Below, piece after piece: positions 9,164-17,121 of a stretch of DNA of 64,000 nucleotides. The position numbers and the translations under genes are program-made. Source of the DNA: Pseudoflavonifractor intestinihominis (lineage in GTDB: Bacteria > Bacillota > Clostridia > Oscillospirales > Oscillospiraceae); NCBI RefSeq assembly GCF_040096055.1, contig NZ_JBBMFK010000001.1, forward strand, positions 1 to 64,000, read 5' to 3'. The notes beneath the pieces were generated by a model. The model was not told where the DNA came from, searched no databases, and worked only from the letters and a program-made list of their open reading frames with translations. Every line of letters begins with the position of its first letter. Position 1 is the stretch's first letter.

Positions 9164-9615
9164 GTTTTTCGCCCCGAAATCCTACTTTGTGGATATACGG
9201 CACAGGGAACAAAAATGTTCTATGATACAGGTAGTTCATCGATGGATTATTCCAATCGAATGACCGGCCTGTATGGGATATGCTCCCCGGCGATGTAGCG
9301 CAACGACTTGCGGCAGGGAAATGGAGGAACCCTGACCGCAACGAGCGTACCAAAGGGAGCGAAACGCCGTTGTGAGAGCCAGGGGCAGGAACGACATCAG
9401 GGAGAACCGGCGAAAATGAACACCGAATTGATACCGAAACACTACCATCCGATAGGGCGTAGTCTACCCTATCCGTAATACTACGGGGGATTTCCGGGCG
9501 GTTCTATGGCCGCTTTTTCCCTGAAAATCGCCCCGAAACACGACACTAAAATCTGCTATCCGTCTATTGCGGCTGTTACGGCTGAAATGGGCGGATTTTT
9601 GTTTAAGGAGGCACC
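9164..9615. other. Non-coding control region of the mobile element
   Basis: I see no convincing gene here. Two dyads stand out: GAACA-AAAA-TGTTC (9207-9220) and a hairpin GATAGGG-N9-CCCTATC (9451-9473). They may be regulator sites or part of replication/transfer control of the downstream block. A purine-rich AAGGAGG just before 9616 is the ribosome binding site of the first plus-strand gene. Confidence 0.4.
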
Positions 9616-9807
9616 ATGCCGAGAATGCCGAAAAAGAGGAAGCTGGAACTGTCCTTCTTCCTCAATGAACGGGGGCGGGTAACGTACAACGACCTTTGCC
9701 GGAAATGTCAGCGTACTTGCAAGCAGAGTTTCCGGGCGGTCATTGTGGACTGCCCCCATTATCTTTCCAAACGCTCAAAACGAAAAGTAAAGGAGGACAC
9801 CGATTGA
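9616..9807 (+). CDS. Small Cys-containing mobile-element protein
   Basis: The 63-residue basic protein has four cysteines in the pattern CRKCQRTC and then C, which could hold a metal. Similar short proteins (MPRMPKKRKLELSFFLNE start) occur at the same place in Clostridia conjugative and mobilizable elements, with no known role. AAGGAGG lies 7 bp before the ATG. The next gene begins directly after its stop codon. Confidence 0.7.
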   Translation: MPRMPKKRKLELSFFLNERGRVTYNDLCRKCQRTCKQSFRAVIVDCPHYLSKRSKRKVKEDTD

Positions 9808-10146
9808 ATGGAAGTTGAATTTATGACCGCAGACACCACCCTGCCGCCCTGTATGCCGCTGCCGAGAGCCATGCTGCGGCTCCCGATCAGCAGCACCGCC
9901 AAGGTCATGTACGCCCGGATGTTGGATATTGTTTTCCTGTCCGGCATAGAGGACACCAACGGGATTTTATTTATCCATTTCCCCATCGTGGAACTGGCGG
10001 CGGCACTTGCCCGCAGCACCATGACCGTGAAGCGTTCCCTGAATGAATTGGAGGACGCCGGACTGATACTGCGGGTGCGTCAGGGCTTCGGGGAACCCAA
10101 CAAGATATATGTACTCATTCCCAAGAAGGAGGACAGCCGCTTATGA
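9808..10146 (+). CDS. RepA-like winged-helix replication initiator protein, short form
   Basis: The 112 residues resemble the N-terminal winged-helix domain of RepA_N-type initiators: LPISSTAKVMYARMLDIVFLSG, then IVELAAALARSTMTVKRSLNELEDAGLI (the recognition helix region), and a wing ending NKIYVLIPK. Full RepA_N initiators are longer, so this is either a short initiator or a regulator built from the same fold. It overlaps the next gene by 4 bp (ATGA), which indicates coupling. Confidence 0.68.
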   Translation: MEVEFMTADTTLPPCMPLPRAMLRLPISSTAKVMYARMLDIVFLSGIEDTNGILFIHFPIVELAAALARSTMTVKRSLNELEDAGLILRVRQGFGEPNKIYVLIPKKEDSRL

Positions 10147-10442
10147 ATGAAAAGCTGGAAGCACTCAATCAGGAGATAGAGAAAACGGAAAAGAAGCTGC
10201 GCTGGGCGCAACAGGAGGAAAAGCGTCTGACCCATCAGGCCAAGGCGCTGACCCGGAAGGAACGGACGCATCGGCTTTGCACCAGAGCCGCCATGCTGGA
10301 AAGCTACCTTCCCCACCCAGAAGCCATCACGGATGAACAGGTCAGTCTATTCTTGAAGCTGCTGTTCCACAAAGACAGCACCCGTCAGCTTATGGAAAAA
10401 GTGTTTGCCGGAAACGGCACAGAGAAGGAGGGCGCAGAATGA
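10143..10442 (+). CDS. DUF3847 family protein
   Basis: The 99-residue protein starts with a charged coiled coil (residues 3-45, EKLEALNQEIEKTEKKLRW) followed by RLCTRAAMLESYL. This is typical of DUF3847 proteins that accompany relaxase genes on Clostridia elements. Its role is unknown; by position it may assist DNA processing. ATGA overlaps join it to both neighbours. Confidence 0.75.
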   Translation: MNEKLEALNQEIEKTEKKLRWAQQEEKRLTHQAKALTRKERTHRLCTRAAMLESYLPHPEAITDEQVSLFLKLLFHKDSTRQLMEKVFAGNGTEKEGAE

Positions 10443-10759
10443 AGATGAATTTTTCTAAAGACGAGTTGGCTATGGTCTATCAGTACGCCGCCGGTACAAA
10501 AGAGGACACCCTTGCGGGGCTGAAAGAAATCGTGCCGGTTATCCGTGACCGGCAGACAAGGGATATTGTGGAGAATACCATCCGAAAGCTGGACGCCATC
10601 CCGGAGCCGGAGTGCCGCCGCTTTATCGCTGATACGAAGCAGCGGTTTATCCAGAATCGGGACAATTCCATCCGGCGCAGGCTTGCCGAAGCCAAGGCAC
10701 AGGCGAGGACGAAAAAGCCACATCCCAAGAGAAAAGAGCCAGACCGGGAACGGTCATAA
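10439..10759 (+). CDS. Element-encoded protein, resembles transposon-transfer assisting family
   Basis: The 106-residue product begins NFSKDELAMVYQYAAGTKEDTL and continues with a helical segment. This is similar in pattern to the short transposon-transfer assisting (TTRAP) proteins of conjugative transposons. The C-terminus is very basic (RRRLAEAKAQARTKKPHPKRK) and could contact DNA. It is the last of four overlapping genes directly upstream of the oriT-like hairpin. The family call is tentative. Confidence 0.6.
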   Translation: MKMNFSKDELAMVYQYAAGTKEDTLAGLKEIVPVIRDRQTRDIVENTIRKLDAIPEPECRRFIADTKQRFIQNRDNSIRRRLAEAKAQARTKKPHPKRKEPDRERS

Positions 10760-10800
10760 TCGCTTTCAGAGCCGCAACCCGTGGACTGCCCCTCTGAAAG

Positions 10801-10855
10801 AGGGCGCAACTATACACCACCTGAAGGTAGTGTGTTGCGCCCTGCCGGGGGCTTC
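10801..10855 (+). other. Candidate origin of transfer (oriT) with nic-like TGCGCCCT
   Basis: AGGGCGCAAC (10801-10810) pairs perfectly with GTTGCGCCCT (10834-10843). An inner ACACCACC / GGTAGTGT arm extends the hairpin. The right arm ends TGCGCCCTG, which matches the core of MOBQ nick regions (AAGTGCGCCCT in RSF1010 and pSK41-type plasmids). A MOBQ-type MobA/MobL relaxase is encoded 2.2 kb downstream. Another perfect hairpin, CAGGGGAAG-N5-CTTCCCCTG, follows at 10907-10929. Apart from these hairpins and the promoter at 11026 I see no gene between 10760 and 11091. Confidence 0.6.
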
Positions 10856-11025
10856 CTGCGGAAAGCGGATGATTGCCCGCAGCGTTCCGGCTCCTGCCAA
10901 TCATCACAGGGGAAGCTACACTTCCCCTGCGCTGGCTGCCGCCAGCTACCCCTTTGTGGACTTGCCGCCCGGAAACACCTTGCGCTGCAAGCTGTTCCCG
11001 TCCAGCAAGTTTTACAATTCATCTA

Positions 11026-11054
11026 TTTTCAAGAGAAAACTACCGTAGTATAAT
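11026..11054 (+). promoter_or_regulatory. Promoter at the start of the rRNA-methyltransferase cargo
   Basis: TTTTCA and TATAAT are spaced by 17 bp, 38 bp upstream of the small gene at 11092. The base composition turns AT-rich at about this point, which marks the beginning of the cargo block. Confidence 0.55.
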
Positions 11055-11091
11055 GAGACTGACAAAAACGAGTTTTACGGAGGTATGCGTA

Positions 11092-11265
11092 ATGTATAGA
11101 ACTATATTGATTGAAGGAATTACAACTGAAAATGTGGAGCAAAAAATCAACGAAAAAGTAACAGAAATGGAAAAGGAAAGCTATCATATTAAAACCATGT
11201 CGTTTTTAGGAACGGAGAAAGCCGTGTTAGTTTTCAAGAAAGGATTAAAAGGTAGCCTGCTTTAA
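11092..11265 (+). CDS. Small hypothetical cargo protein
   Basis: This 57-residue protein (MYRTILIEGITTENVEQKINE start) has a beta-alpha-beta look with a lysine-rich end. I do not recognise its family. ACGGAGGT 7 bp before the ATG fixes the start; the open frame extends further upstream without a ribosome binding site. It shares the promoter and orientation of the radical SAM gene 123 bp downstream, so it may belong to the same transcript. Confidence 0.5.
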   Translation: MYRTILIEGITTENVEQKINEKVTEMEKESYHIKTMSFLGTEKAVLVFKKGLKGSLL

Positions 11266-11388
11266 TTCTGATTTCAACGGAAAACAGATGTTGTAAATTA
11301 ACACATATCGTTGATGTTGAAAAATTAGAAATCATAATCAAAAACTCTGAAAAACAAACTTTTTAATTTTGAAAAGGAAGGATATTAA

Positions 11389-12378
11389 ATGAAACACTTA
11401 CCTAAAAGTACACCTACGGAAATATTGAATGACCCATACGGATTTACTTACAAAGAAATGTCGGAAGTAATTGGAGAGGATAAAGCAAGAGCCTTATATA
11501 CGGAATTATATAAACAGCCATTTCACAAAAAAAATCTATCAATATCAACAAAAAAAGTCTATAAAAGTAGCGATACTGAAAAGTATGTTTATGAATTGAA
11601 AGACAACAGGTATATCGAAACGGTTTTTATTAAACGGCGAGATGGTGGGACTGTTTGCGTAAGTACGCAAGTTGGTTGTTCTGTTGGCTGTATTTTTTGT
11701 GAGTCCGGACGCAATGGTTTTGTTCGTAATCTAACACCGTCTGAAATTGTGCAGCAGGTCATATTGATACGTCAAAAAGTAAATCGTATCGTTTTTATGG
11801 GAATGGGAGAACCTTTATTCAATTACGACAACTTGATTGCAGCAATCCATATTCTTCGAGATAGAAATGGACTTAACTTTCCAACCGACGGCATTACCGT
11901 ATCAACAGTTGGTCCAGTTAATCAATTAAAAAAATTGCGCGAAGAACATCTAAAAATTCAGTTGACAATATCTTTACATGCAGCAACACAGGCTGCGAGA
12001 AACTGTATCATTCCTCATATGCACATGTACGCTATTGAAGATGTTGTTAAGCAAGCATTGTCCTATTCACAAAGGCATAATCGAAAAGTGGTATTTGCGT
12101 ATTTACTTTTACCAGGTATAAATGACCGTTCCTCAGATATAAGGCAACTTGCAAAATGGTTTAAGGGCAAAAATGTTATGATTAACGTGCTGCAATACAA
12201 CCCGACGAGTAATTCAAAAATTAGAGCACCACAAAAACAAGAAATGGTTGCGTTCAAACATCAATTAGAGCAAACAGGACTTGAAGTTACCATGAGAGTT
12301 TCTCATGGTAGAGAGATTAAAGCAGCTTGTGGACAATTAGCTAATACATATAATAAAGCCAAAAAACAACAAAAATAA
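11389..12378 (+). CDS. RlmN/Cfr-family radical SAM 23S rRNA (A2503) methyltransferase
   Basis: The 329-residue protein has all five cysteines of this family. C97-x3-C101-x2-C104 binds the 4Fe-4S cluster, C90 lies seven residues before the cluster (RlmN C118 / Cfr C105 position), and C314 in KAACGQL is the methylidene-bearing cysteine. FMGMGEPLFNYD, the SLHA strand and LLPGINDRSSD also match. Family enzymes methylate A2503 of 23S rRNA at C2 (RlmN, housekeeping) or C8 (Cfr, which gives phenicol, lincosamide, oxazolidinone, pleuromutilin and streptogramin A resistance). The short N-terminus, AT-rich composition and cargo position favour an acquired Cfr-like role, but C2 versus C8 cannot be decided by eye. 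AAGGAAGG precedes the start, and a strong terminator follows. Confidence 0.85.
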   Translation: MKHLPKSTPTEILNDPYGFTYKEMSEVIGEDKARALYTELYKQPFHKKNLSISTKKVYKSSDTEKYVYELKDNRYIETVFIKRRDGGTVCVSTQVGCSVGCIFCESGRNGFVRNLTPSEIVQQVILIRQKVNRIVFMGMGEPLFNYDNLIAAIHILRDRNGLNFPTDGITVSTVGPVNQLKKLREEHLKIQLTISLHAATQAARNCIIPHMHMYAIEDVVKQALSYSQRHNRKVVFAYLLLPGINDRSSDIRQLAKWFKGKNVMINVLQYNPTSNSKIRAPQKQEMVAFKHQLEQTGLEVTMRVSHGREIKAACGQLANTYNKAKKQQK

Positions 12379-12408
12379 TTTAATTAAAAGAGCCAGACGC
12401 ACAGACGC

Positions 12409-12457
12409 AGAGCCGATAATATGCAGTTTGAAATACTGCTGTTATCGGCTCTTTTTT
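12409..12457 (+). terminator. Rho-independent terminator of the radical SAM gene
   Basis: AGAGCCGATAA pairs with TTATCGGCTCT, with an inner GCAGT/ACTGC arm, and TTTTTT follows. It lies 30 bp after the stop codon of the methyltransferase. Confidence 0.85.
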
Positions 12458-12614
12458 GATTTTAATTTGTGCCCCCAATAACCATATTGGAGCAAAATCA
12501 GAACTGTTGCTTGTCGTTCTTTGATTTCCGCAGCAGCTTTGAAAAATCAAAGCCGCCGTTTCTTTTTATTTTAGATAAAACTAATGGGAAATTTCTTTTT
12601 GCGGAGGTGATTTT

Positions 12615-12932
12615 ATGCGATGGTTTGAATTGTTTTTTTTACTCATTGTAGGCATTTTGTTTTTCTGCTTAGGCTGGGAAATATGGAAAAAAGAAAAAAT
12701 CTCGTTAATACACGATTACCACCATAAAAAGGTAAAAGACTCAGATAAAAAAGCATATACAACAATAATGGGGAAATCCCTATTGATTATTGGCGTTGGA
12801 ATTATACTGACAGGTGTCATTGATTTTATAACACATACCTTATATGGTTGGTGGATTTTTGGAATTGCTTTTTGTATAGGATTGATTATTATAGTTTATG
12901 CACAAGTAAAATATAATCATGGTCTATTTTGA
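12615..12932 (+). CDS. DUF3784 family small membrane protein
   Basis: The 105-residue protein has three predicted membrane segments: residues 5-22, 52-72 and 78-97. A cytoplasmic loop rich in Lys/His lies between the first two. Layout and length match DUF3784, found in many Firmicutes with no assigned function. GCGGAGGTGA lies 6 bp before the ATG. It is AT-rich like the radical SAM gene before it and forms the end of that cargo block. The 150 bp upstream hold only a TTTGATTT/AAATCAAA hairpin. Confidence 0.72.
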   Translation: MRWFELFFLLIVGILFFCLGWEIWKKEKISLIHDYHHKKVKDSDKKAYTTIMGKSLLIIGVGIILTGVIDFITHTLYGWWIFGIAFCIGLIIIVYAQVKYNHGLF

Positions 12933-13040
12933 TAACTGAATACCAGCCGCCCACCGGCGGCACCACCAAGCAGGAAATCATGAACGGTTTCCTGCTTTTT
13001 CTTTGCCCGGACGCCGGGAGAAAGGAGGCCACAATCCGTC

Positions 13041-14633
13041 ATGCCACCATGCCCGCACTTTGACCTGAAAATCGTCCAGCGCAGCAAACGCCAGTCTGCC
13101 GTCGCTGCCGCCGCCTACCAAAGCGGGGAACGGCTGTTTTCCGAATACGACCAGAAACAGAAATACTATTCCCATAAAAGCGAAATCGTCCACACCGAAA
13201 TCATGCTGCCGCCCCACGCCCCGCCGGAGTACGCAGACCGCAATACCTTGTGGAACGACGCCGAAGCCATAGAAAAACAATGGAACTCCCAGCTTGCCCG
13301 GAGACTGGTGCTTGCCATACCGAGGGATATTCCCCCAGAGCAGCAAGCCGACCTTATCCGGGACTACTGCCGGGAGTTTTTTGTTTCCAAGGGCATGATT
13401 GCCGACTTTGCCATCCATGACAAGGGGGACGGCAACCCCCACGCCCATATCCTCTTTACCATGCGGGGGATGGACGAACAGGGCAGGTGGCTCCCCAAGA
13501 GCCGGAAGGTCTACGACCTTGACGAGAACGGCGAGCGTATCCGGCTTCCGTCCGGGAACTGGAAAAGCCACAAGGAGGACACCGTGGACTGGAACGACCA
13601 GAAGTACGGGGAGATATGGCGGCAGGCGTGGCAGGACACGGCGAACCGCTATCTGGAAGCCATCGGCAGCCCGGAACGCCTTGACCTTCGCTCCTATGAG
13701 CGTCAGGGGATAGACAAAATCCCCACCGTCCACATGGGGCCAGCGGTCAGTTATCTGGAACGTAAAGGCATACAGACCAACATCGGCAACCTGAACCGGG
13801 ACATCAAAGCCGCCAATTCCCTCATGCAGTCTATCCGGCAGATGGTACGCAGCTTAAAGGGCTGGCTGTCCGGCCTGAAAGAGAAAAAGGCGGCGCTGCT
13901 GGAAGCACTGGAACAGGCAAAGGAGCCGACCATCCCCGAACTGCTTTCCCGGTATCTGGATATGCGGAGCGAGGAACGCACCGGCTGGACTTCCAAGGGG
14001 AAGCTAAAAGGCACTGTTGGCGATTTCAACAAGGTCATGGAAGCCCTTGACTTCCTGCGGCAGAAAGAGATCTCCACCGTGGAGAGCCTTGACGCCTATC
14101 TGGATAAGGTCAGCGGGGAGATACTTTCCGCCAAGACCGACATCCGAAAATCAGAACGCCGGATAAAGGCCATCGACACCACCCTTTCCCATATCGCCAA
14201 CCACGGAGCCTACAAGGAGGTTTACAAGAAATACGCTTCCATCGGCTGGAAAACACGGAAGGAGAAGTTTGCCGCCGAACACCGGGAGGAACTGGACGCC
14301 TACCTTGCCGCAAAGCGTTTCTTCAAAGCCCATCAGGAGGAACTGCCCTTTGATACGAAAGAACTGAATAAGGAACGGGCGCAGCTTTCCGGGGAATTAT
14401 CGGAAAAGAATGAGGGATTGCAGGCGGTTCAGGAGGACATGAAGCTGCTGCGGGATGTGCGCTACTGGATAAACCATGTGCTGCCGCCCGACCAGCGCCG
14501 GGTTGTGCCGGAGCCGGGAAAGAAGCCGTCCATCAACGAACAATTAAGCTGGAAGATTGAGGGCGTAAAACAGCGGGAAGAACAGAAACGCCAGCAGCCC
14601 CACCGCCAGCAAAAACAGGATATGGAACTTTAA
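13041..14633 (+). CDS. mobA: MobA/MobL family relaxase (MOBQ)
   Basis: The 530-residue protein carries the MobA/MobL relaxase domain in residues 1-230. It has FDLKIVQRSKRQSAVAAAAYQSGE with the family start, a nearby Tyr as nucleophile candidate (AAYQSGERL), and the metal-binding HxH block IHDKGDGNPHAHILFTMRGM. The C-terminal half is coiled coil. It would nick the element at oriT, stay bound to the 5' end and pilot the strand through a helper's secretion channel. The best-matching oriT is the TGCGCCCT hairpin at 10801, so a cargo block seems to have been inserted between oriT and its relaxase gene. AAGGAGG lies 13 bp upstream of the ATG. Confidence 0.9.
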   Translation: MPPCPHFDLKIVQRSKRQSAVAAAAYQSGERLFSEYDQKQKYYSHKSEIVHTEIMLPPHAPPEYADRNTLWNDAEAIEKQWNSQLARRLVLAIPRDIPPEQQADLIRDYCREFFVSKGMIADFAIHDKGDGNPHAHILFTMRGMDEQGRWLPKSRKVYDLDENGERIRLPSGNWKSHKEDTVDWNDQKYGEIWRQAWQDTANRYLEAIGSPERLDLRSYERQGIDKIPTVHMGPAVSYLERKGIQTNIGNLNRDIKAANSLMQSIRQMVRSLKGWLSGLKEKKAALLEALEQAKEPTIPELLSRYLDMRSEERTGWTSKGKLKGTVGDFNKVMEALDFLRQKEISTVESLDAYLDKVSGEILSAKTDIRKSERRIKAIDTTLSHIANHGAYKEVYKKYASIGWKTRKEKFAAEHREELDAYLAAKRFFKAHQEELPFDTKELNKERAQLSGELSEKNEGLQAVQEDMKLLRDVRYWINHVLPPDQRRVVPEPGKKPSINEQLSWKIEGVKQREEQKRQQPHRQQKQDMEL

Positions 14634-14703
14634 CCCATCAGGCGCTTGCCATTTTCCCCGTGAGAATGACAGGCGCTTTTCTTGTATCAGGAGGATTTGC
14701 CTA

Positions 14704-16665
14704 TTGAACGTATTTGAAGCCGTGAAGCAGTCTGTTACCACCCGGCAGGCCGCCGAGCATTACGGCGTCCGGGTGGGAAGAAACGGGATGTGCGTCTGCC
14801 CTTTCCATGACGATAAAAACCCCAGCATGAAGGTTGACCGGCGCTTCCACTGTTTCGGCTGTCAGGCAGACGGGGATGTGATTGACTTTGTTTCCCGTCT
14901 GGAAAATGTCAGCCCCAAAGAAGCCGCCCTCATGCTGGCGCAGGACTTCTCCATCCCTTATGAGGACAGGGAGCCGCCAAGCAGGAGCCACCGCCCGAAG
15001 CCAAGACAAAGGCAGGAAAGCCCGGAACAGCAATTCAAGCGCATGGAGCGCTACTGCTTCCGGGTACTGTCCGACTATCACAATCTGCTGCGCCGCTGGA
15101 AGCGGGACTATGCCCCCAAGACGCCGGAGGAAGCATGGCACCCGCTTTTCGTGGAAGCCTTGCAGAAACAATCCCATGTGGAATATCTGCTGGATGTGCT
15201 GCTGTTCTCCGATATGGAGGAACGGGCTGCCCTGATTGCCAGCTACGGAAAGGAAGTGAGGAACCTTGAGCGGAGAATGGCAGACTTTGCCGCCCGAACT
15301 GCGGCAGGCCGTAGAACAGACCATACAAGAAGCCCCGCCGCCCGGAGTGTTGAGGAAGTAAAGGCCATGCTGGAAAGCACCGAGAAAGGCGGCGTGCGGA
15401 ATAGTATTCAAAACTGCCTGACCGTGTTCCAGCACGACCCCGAACTTTCCGGGGCGGTGGCGAAAAATCTCCTGACCGAGCGCATTGACCTTCTAAAGCC
15501 CATCGGCAGGAAACGCAGAACCGGCAGCAAGGCCATGACCGACACGGATATGAAATATATCCGCCTGTATCTGGAAAAGACCTACGGCCTGACAAGTGAG
15601 AAAAAGATAGCAGACGCCGCCGATCTGGCCGCAGACGCCAACAGCTACCATCCCATCCGGGACTACCTAAGTGGCCTTGTCTGGGACGGGAAAGAGCGTA
15701 TCCGCTACTGCCTGCGGCACTTTCTGGGAGCCGATACAGACAACTACACCTTCCAATCGCTGCGGCTGTTCCTGCTGGGAGCCATCCACCGGGCGTTCTG
15801 CCCCGGCTGTAAGTTTGAGGTCATGCTCTGTCTGGTAGGCGGTCAGGGAGCCGGGAAATCCACCTTCTTCCGGCTGCTGGCCGTGAAAGACGAATGGTTT
15901 TCCGATGATTTGCGGAAGCTGGACGATGATAACGTGTACCGCAAGCTGCAAGGCCACTGGATAATTGAAATGTCGGAGATGATTGCCACCGCCAACGCCA
16001 AGAGCATAGAGGAAATCAAGTCATTTTTAAGCCGCCAGAAGGAGGTCTATAAAATCCCCTACGAAACCCACCCGGAGGACAGGCTGCGGCAGTGCGTGTT
16101 CGGCGGGACTTCCAACGCCCTGGACTTCCTGCCCCTTGACCGTTCCGGGAACCGGCGCTTCCTGCCGGTCATGGTCTACCCCGAACGGGCCGAGGTACAC
16201 ATTTTGGACGATGAAGCCGCTTCCAGAGCCTATATCGAACAGGTATGGGCGGAAGCCATGACAACCTACAAAAGCGGCGATTTTAAGCTGTCTTTTACCC
16301 CCGAAATGATACAGTATCTCAAAGAACACCAGCGGGATTTTATGCCGGAGGACACCAAGGCCGGGATGATACAGGCGTACCTTGACCGCTACACCGGCAG
16401 CGCCGTATGCTCCAAGCAGCTTTTCAAGGAAGCCTTAAACCATCCCTTTGACGAGCCGAAACAATGGGAAATCCGGGAAGTCAACGACATTATGAACCAC
16501 GGTATCACGGGATGGAAGTATTTCTCCAATCCCCGGATATTTGAAGGGTACGGCAGGCAGAAGGGCTGGGAACGGGAAGCACCGGCAACGGGCGCTGACA
16601 ACGGGCGTGAAAAAACGCCGGACGGATTTGTGGAAGTCACGGAGCAGATGGAGCTTCCCTTCTGA
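14704..16665 (+). CDS. CHC2 zinc-finger primase / VapE-type helicase
   Basis: The 653-residue protein joins a DnaG-type CHC2 zinc finger (residues 30-75: CVCPFHDDKNPSMKVD, then HCFGCQADGDVIDFV) with a C-terminal virulence-associated-E ATPase. That ATPase has Walker A VGGQGAGKSTFFR near residue 380 and IIEMSEM as the Walker B region, then FGGTSNALDFLPLDRSGNRRFLPV. It probably primes and unwinds the element during replication after transfer. Translation starts at TTG: AGGAGG lies 9 bp upstream and no nearby ATG fits. The C-terminus MELPF is a clean end. The linker (residues 190-225) is low complexity and may mark an old gene fusion. Confidence 0.85.
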   Translation: MNVFEAVKQSVTTRQAAEHYGVRVGRNGMCVCPFHDDKNPSMKVDRRFHCFGCQADGDVIDFVSRLENVSPKEAALMLAQDFSIPYEDREPPSRSHRPKPRQRQESPEQQFKRMERYCFRVLSDYHNLLRRWKRDYAPKTPEEAWHPLFVEALQKQSHVEYLLDVLLFSDMEERAALIASYGKEVRNLERRMADFAARTAAGRRTDHTRSPAARSVEEVKAMLESTEKGGVRNSIQNCLTVFQHDPELSGAVAKNLLTERIDLLKPIGRKRRTGSKAMTDTDMKYIRLYLEKTYGLTSEKKIADAADLAADANSYHPIRDYLSGLVWDGKERIRYCLRHFLGADTDNYTFQSLRLFLLGAIHRAFCPGCKFEVMLCLVGGQGAGKSTFFRLLAVKDEWFSDDLRKLDDDNVYRKLQGHWIIEMSEMIATANAKSIEEIKSFLSRQKEVYKIPYETHPEDRLRQCVFGGTSNALDFLPLDRSGNRRFLPVMVYPERAEVHILDDEAASRAYIEQVWAEAMTTYKSGDFKLSFTPEMIQYLKEHQRDFMPEDTKAGMIQAYLDRYTGSAVCSKQLFKEALNHPFDEPKQWEIREVNDIMNHGITGWKYFSNPRIFEGYGRQKGWEREAPATGADNGREKTPDGFVEVTEQMELPF

Positions 16666-16688
16666 AAAATCCGGGGAAATGACAGCCG

Positions 16689-16872
16689 GTTGCCGACCCC
16701 GTTGCTATCCCGTTGCTGGGCCGGTTGCCGGGAAAAAGCCCGTAACTGCGGGCTTTTCTCCCCTCTGACAACCAAAGCAACAGAAAAATAAAAGAAAAAG
16801 TAATAAATAACCCAACCGCCAGACAGAGATTGTTTTCGAGGTTTTCCCGCGCCCGTTGCCGGACTTCGTTGC
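16689..16872. repeat. GTTGC iteron-like repeats with an A-rich segment (candidate replication origin)
   Basis: GTTGC occurs at 16689, 16701, 16712 and 16724 (steps of 12, 11 and 12 bp), again at 16855 and 16868, and inverted as GCAAC at 16777. The first four are on one helical face. Between the two groups lies an A-rich stretch (about 16771-16811) that could melt easily. The position beside the primase-helicase supports an origin; this is inference. The first repeats begin 23 bp after the primase stop codon. Confidence 0.4.
16734..16757 (+). terminator. Intrinsic terminator after the primase-helicase gene
   Basis: AAAAGCCCG pairs with CGGGCTTTT around the loop TAACTG. The T stretch lies in the second arm, so strength is moderate. 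Confidence 0.6.
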
Positions 16873-16918
16873 CGACCCTCTCCTGTCTGGCTTATTTCAT
16901 TTATGGAGGTAACTGCCT

Positions 16919-17116
16919 ATGGCAAAAAACAAAACTGAAATCCATGTCACAACGGTATTTGACGGCGAACTGGACGCTACGGACGTTTTCGTGAGCCTGA
17001 TTGCACAGAAATACAGCCAGAGAAATGATAAAGAATATCTTGCGAAAAAGCAAGATTTGGGATATAATAAAGACAAGGTTCAGAGTGACCGTGTTCCGTC
17101 TGGATTGTGCGGGTAA
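16919..17116 (+). CDS. Small conserved protein upstream of the recombinase
   Basis: The 65-residue protein (MAKNKTEIHVTTVFDGELDATDVFVSLIA) is one of the short proteins usually found directly before the serine recombinase in these elements. I do not know its function; a recombination-directionality or accessory role is possible. TTATGGAGGT lies 8 bp before the ATG. Its stop codon is 5 bp before the recombinase start chosen here. Confidence 0.68.
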   Translation: MAKNKTEIHVTTVFDGELDATDVFVSLIAQKYSQRNDKEYLAKKQDLGYNKDKVQSDRVPSGLCG

Positions 17117-17121
17117 CGGTT

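Noticed and set aside
9207..9220. GAACA-AAAA-TGTTC as a LexA box
   Set aside because: Gram-positive LexA sites have GAAC-N4-GTTC; the spacing here is six.
10873..11265. Longer 130-codon version of the small cargo gene
   Set aside because: The upstream part crosses the promoter and the GC-rich transfer region. Only the ATG at 11092 has a ribosome binding site.
16689..16872. Repeats as a CRISPR array
   Set aside because: Units are only 5 bp and unevenly spaced, and no cas genes are present.
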